DNA of 64,000 nucleotides, taken from assembly GCA_944989445.1 (NCBI GenBank), contig CALYLW010000573.1:430825-494824 (forward strand). The letters are read 5' to 3'. A model generated the notes under the pieces. That model did no database searches. It had not been told where the DNA came from and was given only the letters and a program-made list of their open reading frames with translations. Made by a program: the position numbers and the translations under genes. Source of the stretch: Ampullaceana balthica. Lineage: Eukaryota; Mollusca; Gastropoda; Lymnaeidae. Below, piece after piece: positions 1 through 11,000 of this stretch. The number at the start of each line of letters is the position of its first letter. Position 1 is the first letter of the stretch.

Positions 1-469
1 GTTTCCAATGGGTTTGGCGCCGGAAAAGAAGACACAAATAAAGTCAACTGATGGATTACAGAATAGATGAGTTGAACGCCTGTCATTGGTAAGCCCCATG
101 ACACGTGGAAAGGTCTCTATCCCTCGTCCGTCTAAAGTGACATGAATCAGAAATATGAGGTCCAAGTTTCATTCATAGGGGACTATGGTAGGGGCAAAGA
201 TACAGGTGTACTTTCAATGCACGAACGCCCCCCCCCCACACACACACACTGGGCCCTACTCTGGACGCCCATCCTTTCGATTTTTATTTAACTTAACAAT
301 TTCAATGTGTCGAAGATATTATTCATAGTTTTTAAAAAAAGTTTCGTTTTAAAGAGCATTGATAGACCACCCATTTACGCCTGCTATGTATTTATATCTA
401 AAGACCTATTTTTGTGTCGTATCATTGTGTTTGTCATGTTTCTCAAACAAAAAATGCAAAACTAGACAT

Positions 470-546
470 AAAGCATGAATAAGCGTAAGAAACAGTAATC
501 TTCTGTATAGAAGGAGCGTCTGTAACAGATAAGATAAGAACTCAGG
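470..546 (+). mobile_element. Solo LINE 3' tail upstream of LINE copy 1
   Basis: This stretch matches the 3' untranslated tail of the LINE copies ending near 1,690 and 46,108: a motif around cttctgtatagaaggagcgt followed by gataa repeats. It lies before, not after, the reverse-transcriptase fragment, so it belongs to a separate insertion into which, or beside which, LINE copy 1 landed. The match is by eye. Confidence 0.6.
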
Positions 547-593
547 AGATCAATATATGTGTTTATTATTATTATTATTATTATTTTTTTTTA

Positions 594-1695
594 CAGATCT
601 GAAGATCTATATACTTGTCCGGTATGACGGCAAAGTTCCACAGTCAATTGCGTCTGCAAATAGTTCAAACATTAATCGATTATTGGGCAGGGAGCCAACT
701 GTAATAATTAATGGATCTAAATCTGCACCAATAAAGGTTAACTCAGGAGTTCCACAAGGAACTGTTCTAGGTCCCTTACTCTTTTTAATTTATATAAATG
801 ATTTACCCAACAACATCTCAACAGGAACAAGTTAGGTTATTTGCTGATAATTGTATAATCTATAGAACAATTAAATCAGAACAAGATAGCAAAATTTTAC
901 AAAAAGACTTAGATGAATTGATAAAATGGGAAACAAACTGGAGTATGTCAACTGTTAAGAGTAACAAAGAAAAAGAAACAAATAAATTCAAAATATTACA
1001 TTCATGGAAAAGAACTTACCCAAACTAAAGATGCAACACACTTAGGAGTCTTAATAAATGAGAAACTATCATGGAATACCCATGTCAATGAAGTTATTAA
1101 AAAATCAAACAAAACCTTAGGCTTTATAAAAAGAAATGTAATAGAGATATAAAACTAAAATGCTACCTCACTTTGGTGAGACCTGTACTAGAATATGCAT
1201 CTTCTGTATGGGACCCATCAGCCAAAGAAATAAGTAGCCTGTTGATAAACTAGAACAAATTCAAAAAAGAGCTGCCAGATTCATTACTGGAGAATATTCA
1301 AAACTGACCAGAATAACACCATTAGTTAAATCATTAAACCTTGAAACACTAGAGGATAGAAGAACCAAGAGCAAAGTAGTAATCATACATAAAGCAATTA
1401 ATTCTAATTTAGAAATACAACACAAAGATAACTTGATACAACCCTCAGATAGACATAAGGATAAAAACACCTTTCTTATTCCGTATGCAAGAACAAACAC
1501 ATACAAATTTTCATTCTTCCCGTCTGGTATTTGGGCGTGGAATGGGTTGCCTGAAGAAACCAGGAAAACCAACACTTTATCAACATTTAAATCTCTAATA
1601 AAAATGCAGGATTAAACACAAACCATAGATAAGCGTAGGACGCAATAATCTTCTGTATAGAAGGAGCGTCTGTAAACAGATAAGATAAGATAAGA
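594..1695 (+). mobile_element. Jockey/CR1-like LINE, 5'-truncated, copy 1
   Basis: The translation contains the RT palm signature SGVPQGTVLGPLLFLIYIND, then VRLFADN (ADD decayed to ADN), a thumb region ending in a WDPSAKE-like motif, and the C-terminal motif WAWNGLPEE. These are typical of non-LTR retrotransposons of the jockey/CR1 group. The reading frame breaks near 830. A deletion of about 20 bases near 950 (relative to the copy at 45.1 kb, between tgtc direct repeats) breaks it again. The 5' end is truncated inside the RT, so endonuclease and ORF1 are missing. The 3' end carries the family tail and gataa repeats to about 1,695. It is a pseudogene that cannot make a working RT. Clade assignment is by motif only. 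Confidence 0.85.
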
Positions 1696-1699
1696 ATAA

Positions 1700-2115
1700 T
1701 CGTTAAAATTTTTATCGATTAAAATTAATTTGATCGATTAAAAGTCGAATAAAATGTAAAGAAAAAATTTCAATTTTTTTCCAATTGATCAATAATTTAT
1801 AATTTTTGTTACTTACGAACTGAAGAAGCTTCAGTTAGTACCATATCGTCCAATACCACATCGTCAATTCCAATAGGTCCAGTATCTTCTGGTCAATGTC
1901 ATGTTTGTCTATTACAACATCGTCCTATAGCGTTTGGTCCTATTGCGTATCGTCCAATAAAATATCACATGTTCACTGGGGCGGATAAAGATTTTTTGCG
2001 CCTCCTCTCTTAACAAAACTATTTTCCAAAAAATGCCCCCCCCCACTTTAAAATAAATATATTAAAAAAACCTACAGGATGGACCACACTCTCCACCCAA
2101 ACATCTCCCCACTCA
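1700..2115. other. Gene-free AT-rich spacer
   Basis: No coding potential seen. The first part (1,700-1,800) resembles the cgattaaaatt-type element found near 49.5, 50.3 and 55.9 kb. A stretch at 1,830-1,960 repeats short catcgtc/ccaata words without a clear period. Confidence 0.5.
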
Positions 2116-2120
2116 GTCCC

Positions 2121-3352
2121 ACAGAGGTGTAGTGAAGACATAGGGCGCCCACAGAGGTGTAGTGAGGACATAGGGCGCCGACAGAGGTGTAGTGAGGACA
2201 TATGGTGCCCACAGACGTGTAGTGAGGACATAGGGCGCCCACAGAGGTGTAGTGAGGACATAGGGCGCCGACAGAGGTGTAGTGAGGACATATGGTGCCC
2301 ACAGAGGTGTAGTGAGGACATAGGGCGCCAACAGAGGTGTAGTGAAGACATAGGGCGCCGACAGAGGTGTAGTGAGGACATATGGTGCCCACAGACGTGT
2401 AGTGAGGACATAGGGCGCCGACAGAGGTGTAGTGAGAACATAGGGCACCCACAGAGGTGTAGTGAGGACATATGGTGCCCACAGACGTGCAGTGAGGACA
2501 TAGGGTGTCCACAGAGGTGTAGTGAGGACATAGGGCGCCCACAGAGGTGTAGTGAGGACATATGGTGCCCACAGACGTGTAGTGAGGACATAGGGCGCCC
2601 ACAGAGGTGTAGTGAGGACATAGGGCGCCCACAGAGGTGTAGTGAGGACATAGGGCGCCCACAGATGTGTAGTGAGAACATAGGGCGCCCACAGAGGTGT
2701 AGTGAGGACATAGGGCGCCCACAGAGGTGTAGTGAGGACATATGGGCGCCCACAGAGGTGTAGTGAGGACATATGGTGCCCACAGACGTGCAGTGAGGAC
2801 ATAGGGTGTCCACAGAGGTGTAGTGAGAACATAGGGCGCCCACAGAGGTGCAGTGAGGACATAGGGTGCCCACAGAGGTGTAGTGAGGACATAGGGCGCC
2901 CACAGAGGTGTAGTGAGGACATATCGTGCCCACAGACGTGTAGTGAGGACATAGGGCGCCCACAGACGTGTAGTGAGGACATAGGGCGCCCACAGAGGTG
3001 TAGTGAGGACATAGGGCGCCCAAAGAGGTGTAGTGTGACATATGGTGCCCACAGACGTGTAGTGAGGACATAGGGCGCCCACAGACGTGTAGTGAGGACA
3101 TAGGGCGCCCACATAGGTGTAGTGAGGACATAGGGCGCCCACAGAGGTGTAGTGAGGACATATGGTGCCCACAGACGTGTAGTGAGGACATAGGGCGCCC
3201 ACAGAGGTGTAGTGAGGACATAGCGCGCCCACAGAGGTGTAGTGAAGACATAGGGCGCCAACAGAGGTTAGTGAGGACATAGGGCGCCCACAGAGGTGTA
3301 GTGAGGACATATGGCGCCCACAGATGTATAGTGAGGACATAGGCGCCCACAA
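2121..3352. repeat. 30-bp minisatellite, about 41 copies
   Basis: The unit is 30 bp (core gaggtgtagtgaggacatag). Because 30 is divisible by 3, several frames stay open on both strands for hundreds of codons; none looks like a protein. Variants ending in ggcgccc, ggcgccg and atggtgccc recur in order, giving a 90-bp higher-order repeat in the left half. Indels near 2,744, 3,033 and 3,270 shift the phase. Confidence 0.97.
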
Positions 3353-3713
3353 AGGCTGAGTCTCCTTCAAGCTTGAGGAACTAGTTTCCATATACCGGCA
3401 AGTAAGATAACCCTTATAATGTGTTGTTAGAGGCGTAATTAGGATATTTTGTGGCTGGGGACAAACTATAAAATTGCCCCCAACCCTTCCCCGTTAATAC
3501 CTTGTGATTGTTCTCTAATAAAAATGTGTCATTGCAAGTTTCATTTAGGCGCCCCTGTACCTCAGCACCGGGGACACATATATCCCTTACCCTTAAAACT
3601 ACGTCTCAGTAATTTGTAACCCACACAACATAGGGCCCATACTCATGTGTCGTGTTTGATGTATTGTTTCTGAACATTGAGGGGCGCACCCTAAGGTACA
3701 TGTATATTAAAGT

Positions 3714-3716
<3 letters not shown>

Positions 3717-3785
<69 letters not shown>
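3717..3785. repeat. (TA)n microsatellite
   Basis: An uninterrupted run of about 33 TA dinucleotides, then a short tttatttattta tail. Confidence 0.98.
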
Positions 3786-3795
<10 letters not shown>

Positions 3796-3984
3796 TTATT
3801 TATTTATTTTGAGTGTGGGCTGTTCTACGAATAAAATGTGTAAGATTACATAAGCTTTTACTGCAGACTATACATAATGTATATTTACACATATTTTGTA
3901 CATATTACATTATTAGCATTTTCCTGCTCATGTTTGTAAAATATGTCTCAAGTTTATTTTCTTAACTACAATTAAATCAATATA

Positions 3985-5095
3985 CAGTGATACATGTATC
4001 TCGATATACGAATGCTTCAAGATACGAAAATTCCAAGATACTCGAAGATCGAACAGTTCTCGCGCAGTTCAATGACATTTGCCTGACCCATTTCAGAAAC
4101 ATTGTACAATGCAATAAAAAACAACGTTCATTGGATCAACATTTGCTAAAACATCAGTTTGTAAGCGAAGATAGAAAATTATAAAAAAAAAGACAAGAAG
4201 ATTTTGGTTGAAGTGAGGCAAAGGAAATGAAAGATTAAACAGAAAATTAGAAAGCGAAAAAAAAACAACAACAAACAAACAAAACAAACTTGTAAGCAAA
4301 CAATGTTTTAACATAAGTTGCAATTTTATGTCACGTTTCTTTAGTAAGTATAGTGTACAGTTGAATTAACTGTGTTTATTTAGCATTAATTAATTCAAAG
4401 TTTGTATATAACGAATTATTTTCATAAAGTTAAGTGTTTTGTACGTAATTCCGTAATGTTTTCTGCTATCCCCCACCACTACCACCTTCTCATGCGAAAG
4501 GTAAATTTGTATACATATTATTTTTCATTTATTTTATTCAGTTTTTCATTGTTTTTGTCAATGATTTACTTTTATATGTAACTCTTGTAGGCGTTCTCTC
4601 AATACAAAACCTTGTACACAATAATCCTCTGAAGAATTGGTTTCAATAAAACAACTTTAATATTTATACTTTGTACAAAGAAATATATTTTGAGGTTATG
4701 CAACGTGGAATACACAGGCACACATCTTCCGTCCTTCCACCACGGAACTTCTCTGACAACTGATACCCCAACCTTCTTAGCCAATGGGAACGACTCTTTC
4801 TTCCAGCGCTTTCACTCACGTGACCTCTCCGTCATACAACACGCGATACACTCGTGATTCATACGTGACAGTTTTCTTATTGTTTATTTGATTTATAACG
4901 TGTACTGTTAATGATTGAAGAATCCTACTTTGTTTTTATATAGTTTTCCATGCTACTTTCAATTTTTATTGTTGTTTCTGTGTGGCTTGGAACGCATTTA
5001 GTATTTTACATCTAAAACTTAGTTCGAGGTACGAAAAATCCAAGATACGAAAGCCACCCCTGAACGGATTAATTTCGTGTCTCGAGGTATCACTG
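3985..5095. mobile_element. Tigger/pogo-like DNA transposon remnant, copy 1
   Basis: The ends are inverted repeats: cagtgatac followed by tctcgatatacga on the left, and on the right tctcgaggtatcactg. Both are flanked by TA, the target duplication of Tc1/mariner/pogo elements. Subterminal sequence repeats gatacgaaa words at both ends. The interior has a short ORF containing SLDQHLLK, reminiscent of Tigger transposase C-termini, but no intact transposase. A second copy lies at 46,878-47,805. Confidence 0.75.
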
Positions 5096-5099
5096 TATT

Positions 5100-5690
5100 A
5101 GAAATAAATTACTTTCAAATTTACAAAAGGCATTGTTACTTAAAGAATGGGTGTGTGACCCTTTACAGCTAAGCCCCTTATGTATCTAGATGCAACCCCC
5201 GCCCACCTCATTCCCGCTCCCCATTGATCCCCATCTAATGCCTCGACCTGATCTCGTTGACAATGACAAGTCCCCGTCAAACAGGTACATCTGTGGCAGA
5301 GCTGTCAATCTTACCTGGAACATCATTTGTCGCTGTATGTGAGGCCAAACCTACATGTCCGTCTGGGTCTCCCCATCGCCTGGTCACTCGCAGTAAGTTG
5401 AGACTGTAAATCCAGTCATAGCCTAGCGCCGAGCCCAATTCACGTCACTGGAGCAGCGAAGGACTGAAGCCCGTTCAAAGTAGCGGTGACCATGATGGAT
5501 TGAGCTGAATATAACTGACAATTAATGTATGCGCACAACTTACAACCGTTTCTATAATTAGATGTATACCCCCTTAAACCCCCCCCCCACCAACCGACTT
5601 CCACCTACACTTGTCTTTTCCCAGTTTAAAAAAAAAGTGTTTGCGACCAATGATTCAAAATATCTAAAAGGAGCATGGGATTTTGTAATT
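5100..5690. other. Gene-free spacer
   Basis: Unique-looking, moderately GC-richer sequence with no splice-bounded ORF that I can support. It ends in a C-run and leads into the GA repeat. Confidence 0.4.
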
Positions 5691-5695
5691 AAATA

Positions 5696-6027
<332 letters not shown>

Positions 6028-6055
6028 AAACTGTGTTCGAACTAATTATCCCTGT

Positions 6056-7600
6056 GTTCATGGGCGTAGGCAAGGGGGGACAAGGGGGGCACTTGTGCGC
6101 CCCCCCACTTTAATTTTAGAAAAATGTCATAAAAATGTCATAAAGTTGTTACAATAAAACTGAAAAAATTTCCTGAAAGTTTATTACATTGAAGACAGTG
6201 TACATATATCAAACATAAAAAAGATTTATATCTGCAAGTATAATTGAATACATTAATGATTGTTCTAAATATTCCAGTTGTTTAACAATTTCTGTCACAT
6301 TTTCAGCAAAAATCCGCAAGCTTTTATATTTATGTGTCCATCTAGTTTCACATAGCAAAGGAACATTTGGAATTAGCCTGGCTTTCTTCTCTGATTACTT
6401 TCTCGGAAAAACATTATATACATGTAATTGACTTAATTGTTCCAATTTTGTTTCGTACAGCATTCACATTATTTAAATCGTTCACGACAAGATTTAGTTT
6501 ATGTGAACTGCAATGTACAAATGCTGCTTTTGGGTATTTTTTTTCGAATTATTGCTTGGACTCCTCCTTCTTTACCTGCCATTGTAGAACATCCTTCGTA
6601 TCCTTGACCATCAAACTTTGTCATATATAATCTAAATTCCAATGAATTTGTAATGATGGTGTTGGCTAAACCTTCAGCTGGTCTATTGACAAATTGGAAT
6701 ATATTCCAGGAATTCTTCTGTGACTATCATTTTCCCATTTTGTTCTTTGACAAAACTAACACCAAGTGACATCTGCTCAATGCCTGAAATGTCATTTGTC
6801 TCGTCGGCAAGTAAAGAAAATGCAACTGAATTATTTGCTTCACGAGCAATGTCTTCACACAAGAGAGACCCATAAATTTCGTTTATAGTGTTTTGCGTAG
6901 TTGCCGAGATGTACTTAGCACTACAAGAACCAATCGAAAAAGGATTACGAAGACTTTCATCTCCAGATTCAACACGAAACTCTAACAGGTCATAAAAATT
7001 ACCAGAATTTGATTCTTTTCCACGAAGTGCTAAATTATGCATGCCGCAAAATAGGATTGTATATATCATAGGACCCAGTTTGTTGCGATTTTCTTGAATT
7101 TGTCTTCTAAATGATGAGTCTAACTGCTCATCTATAGAAACTGCTTTGGCTTCAAATAATGCAACAACATTACTTGCATCTTCATGAGAGCCTTTGTGTC
7201 ATGTGCTTTGCTTGTGGCTACGTGCATCTTCGTTGAAATCTTTATATTTTGTACATGGTTTGATGAAAAATGCCCACTGAACTCCTCGAATTACTTATTG
7301 CGGAAACAACACGCAATATTTGCAAAAGGCACCTTTTAAAATTTGCGAGTATACAAGATACGGTGAATAGTCTGATAATCATGCATACCTAAAATCTAAA
7401 AACTCTGTTTCCCTCACTGTCAGCTCTAAAATCATAATTTTTTTATCAGGGATCCAACAATCACGAATCAGCTGCAATTTCAACTCATTCGAAAGGTCGT
7501 GTGTCCTGACATACCTTCCAATATCCAATTTAGGAAATGAATAAGTGTCAGCGACAAATCAAATTAGAAACAGTTGCTTCAGTTGTGTCTGGCTGTTGAA
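6056..7600 (-). pseudogene. hAT-type transposase pseudogene (ZMYM1/DUF4371-like)
   Basis: The minus strand encodes pieces of a ZMYM1-like hAT transposase. The best frame (7,069-6,683) contains CGMHNLALRG, a stretch like GNFYDLLEFRVESGD, and FSLLADETNDISGIEQMSL, the DUF4371 signature. Further downstream, after frameshifts, come motifs equivalent to GYEGCSTMAGKEGGVQAI, then FVHCSSHKLNLVVNDL and a CETRWTHKYKSLRIF region near 6,330, matching the order in family members. Stops and frame changes at about 6,660, 6,540 and 6,370 break it. The right-hand end near 6,062 is a G-rich motif like hAT termini. The gene is dead. The family is known for domestication, but nothing here suggests that. Confidence 0.75.
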
Positions 7601-7871
7601 CGTGTACTGTTGTCCTCAATTCCAATGATAAGTCAGATGCTGCAGACGCCCAAATATCCTCTAATAACGGCATTTCGGAATCCCACGATTGCTCTACTTT
7701 TCATTTTATTTATTTTTTTAAATTTTTTTTTGAGCCTGTAAAAAAAATTATGATATCCATCTTTGGTAATCCTACAGTTATACATTTATATTCAGAAACA
7801 TGATATTTTGTCAAGTTTCCTCTTGTTATTTCGTAGAGTTTATAAAAAAAAAGAAGCTTTGATGCAAAGAC

Positions 7872-7930
7872 GATTGGTTAATGTCACCGAGAACCGCCAA
7901 GTGATTGACAGCTGGCGGGCGGTATATAAG
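7872..7930 (+). promoter_or_regulatory. Core promoter: inverted CCAAT and TATA box
   Basis: An inverted CCAAT box (gattgg, 7,872-7,877) lies about 50 bases upstream of a strong TATA box (tatataag, 7,923-7,930) in a GC-rich patch. Transcription would start about 30 bases downstream of the TATA box, near 7,953. This leaves a 5' UTR of about 85 bases before the ATG at 8,038. Spacing and order suit a tissue-specific TATA promoter for the secreted-protein gene that follows. Confidence 0.7.
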
Positions 7931-8037
7931 CCAGGTAGCGACTGCTGTCTTCCTTTAAGGTCCGGTGTGCCATTGTTTTAGAGTTAGAGTCCCTTGTCAA
8001 AAACTGCTGCGTGATCCAATCAGCTGAACAATCCAAG

Positions 8038-8040
8038 ATG
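8038..8040 (+). CDS. Secreted protein exon 1 (start codon only)
   Basis: The ATG is preceded by a short leader downstream of the TATA box and is followed at once by a consensus donor (gtgagt at 8,041). An exon coding only for Met before a signal-peptide exon is common in animal secreted-protein genes. Phase 0 joins exon 2. Confidence 0.65.
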
Positions 8041-11000
8041 GTGAGTTATATTGCCTTGAGGGTTTTCATATATCAACACACATACACATACATTTGATAT
8101 ACTGTACTATATATAATACGTGAAAAAACAAACCTTTTAACTAGTTTTAACGAGTATCGACAAATATTGATATTGACAACGTAAAGGAAACTTTTTATTT
8201 ATTATTTTACACGCTTTTATTTAAGTCACACTCACACTGTTTGTATGTTGTGTCCATCCATCCATCCTTCCGTCAAATCGTGTAACGTAAAATTAAACCA
8301 CTTCTGATGGTCCTAGAAATCTCAAAATTTTACCACAGATAGATCTTGGCTGACAATGCATATAATTAAAATTTCAGATCGATCGAATTTACCGTAATTA
8401 AATTATTGCATTTTTAGTTTATCTTTATATAAGTATCTGTACCCGTCTGCTTTTGTTGACATCCATGAGTTCACCACGTGACCACATCACCGTGGTATTA
8501 AAACGTTGGGCGAGCGCTTTTGAGATGTTTGGTATAAAAAAATAAATAGAAGTAAAAAAAAGATGTTTTGACGTCAGACTTGAATTGTAATGAGTTTTTG
8601 TTATAATTTTAAAAAGAACGTATTCTGTCAAGCCTTTCTTAACCGAATTGTTAGTGTGATGGAGTTGACTTGGAGGTATGTGGTTCAAATTTCGGTTGGG
8701 GGAACTGTTTTTTTTTAATACATAAATTTGTAATTAATAATCTATCTTTTTAATCACATTTAAGTTATTGACAATGAAGTTTAACTAATTAAATTGAATT
8801 TATAAAGTCGAAAAATCGATTTAAAAAATGTTGATACTATAAAGTAGAAAATAAAATATTTAAAAAATCTTTTTTTTAAAAAGGACACGCTTTTATTTAC
8901 ATATAGAAAGTGCATTAAAAAGAAGAAATTAAAAACTTTCTATGATAACAGGTGAAATGACTGAACCTATTCACTGCACATAAAAGCGTGGGGCCCTCAT
9001 CACAACTCGCTATCATGTACAAGGCTGCGAAACATAAATACAAATTTGTATGAACATTACTAAACAAATAAACATATTAATAAACTTTGATCATATACAT
9101 GCTACTATCATATTAATAAGATATATTTATCTATATGCAAAAGAATAGTTGCAAAGAGAAATGAGTTGTGATGGGCGCCCCACGCTTTTATGTGTAGTGG
9201 GTAGGTTCACAGATTTCACTTGTTATCATAGAAAGTTTTTATTTTCTTCTTTTTAGTTAACTTTCTACATGTAAATAAAAGCTTTTCCTTTTAAAAAAAA
9301 GAATTTTTAAATATTTTATTTAAACTTAAAAACACAAGATTTTTTGGTGATTGATATCATGATTAAAAAATCTCTTAAGTCAAGAAGACAATTCTCTAAA
9401 GTCATGTCTATCAAAATGACAATTCTCTAAAGTCATGTCTATCAAAATGACAATTCTCTAAAGTCATGTCTATCAAAATGACAATTCTCTAAAGTCATGT
9501 CTATCAAAATGACAATTCTCTAAAGTCATGTCTATCAAAATGACAATTCTCTAAAGTCATGTCTATCAAAATGACAAATCTCTAAAGTCATGTCTATCAA
9601 AATGACAATTCTCTAAAGTCATGTCTATCAAAATGACAAATCTCTAAAGTCATGTCTATCAAAATGACAAATCTCTAAAGTTATGTCTATCAAAATTACA
9701 AATCACTATGGTCAGAACTGCCATAAAACACAACATTTACCTATGAGATCAAGATCAACAGTAGTTTGTCAAAAAATTCGAATTTTTGGGTTTTGTTTTG
9801 TAGTCAAATCGTAATTTAAAAAAAAAGAAGTAGTTAACAACATAAATATGCAATAGCCAAAACAACGTTGTAATATAAGAACAACAATTATCTATACAGA
9901 CACGCCTTCTATGCAGAAGAAAATTGCGTCCACAGACCATGACAGATGATCTGTTGGCAAGTGCTGCAGCGTTCACAGACCACGGCTAGGAGGGTTCCAC
10001 GCATTACCCAGCCGCATAACTAGTGTTAGGTACCCATTCAGAGCTGGGTGACTCAGGGAAGTCCTAGGCCTCGGAAACAAGTCCTTGCCTTCACATGGAT
10101 TCAAACCCGTGACCATCGGTACGCCAGTCGAGCGCGCTGACACTCGACCACCGCGTCCCCATATCAATTACATCAATAATTACAGCAATTAAAAAACAAC
10201 AACTGAACCGTTCGATCCTAATTCAGTTTTCACAATGCTTTTAGTTTTATAAGTAATAAAGCTCTTATCTGCAGTTCAATTTTTTTTAGGTGTCCCACAA
10301 AATAAGTTGGCCAGACATAAATAACAAGATCTAAACAGACACTCTGGCATTAAGTCCATCAAACTAAATTTACATCGAATGTAACACACAATTCTTTAGA
10401 TCCACCGGTTGAAAATATTTCCTCCAATCATTTCCATTGAAGCACTGATATCAATCATTTCCTCCAATCATTTACATAGATTCACTGATATCAATCATTT
10501 CCTCCAATCATTTACATAGATTCACTGATATCAATCATTTCCATTGAAGCACTGATATCAATCATTTCCTCCAATCATTTACATAGATTCACTGATATCA
10601 ATCATTTCCTCCAATCATTTCCATTGAAGCACTGATATCAATCATTTCCTCCAATCATTTCCATTGAAGCACTGATATCAATCATTTCCTCCAATCATTT
10701 TCTTAGATTCAGATCAGCGCTGTGTTGGCAGTGGCCATGGTAACCGTCGTCACAATGCTTCATTCGACGACTGCAATACGTAAGTACGACTCTTAGTCCT
10801 AAACAAGTGGTTTTCAAATATTTTCAACTCACAGACCAACATTTTTAGAAAAATTAGTGGTACCCATATTTTTTTTCTTCTCCTAGTATATATTTTGGTC
10901 TCTGTTTGTTATGGCTATTGTAAATGTTGAGGGTTTGCCTATATATCTGTGAAGATGATACTTTGTAAGGCTGGTCAGTAACTGGAGGTTGGAGAACAGA

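Noticed and set aside
2019..3391. Overlapping ORFs of up to 443 codons
   Set aside because: They are translations of a 30-bp tandem repeat in all frames, with no Met-proximal signal or domain.
9387..9700. CRISPR-like array
   Set aside because: Units are contiguous tandem copies with no unique spacers, and the DNA is from an animal.
9885..10161. A true tRNA gene (A and B boxes)
   Set aside because: No cloverleaf could be formed beyond the box region, and the LINE-type tail marks it as a SINE.
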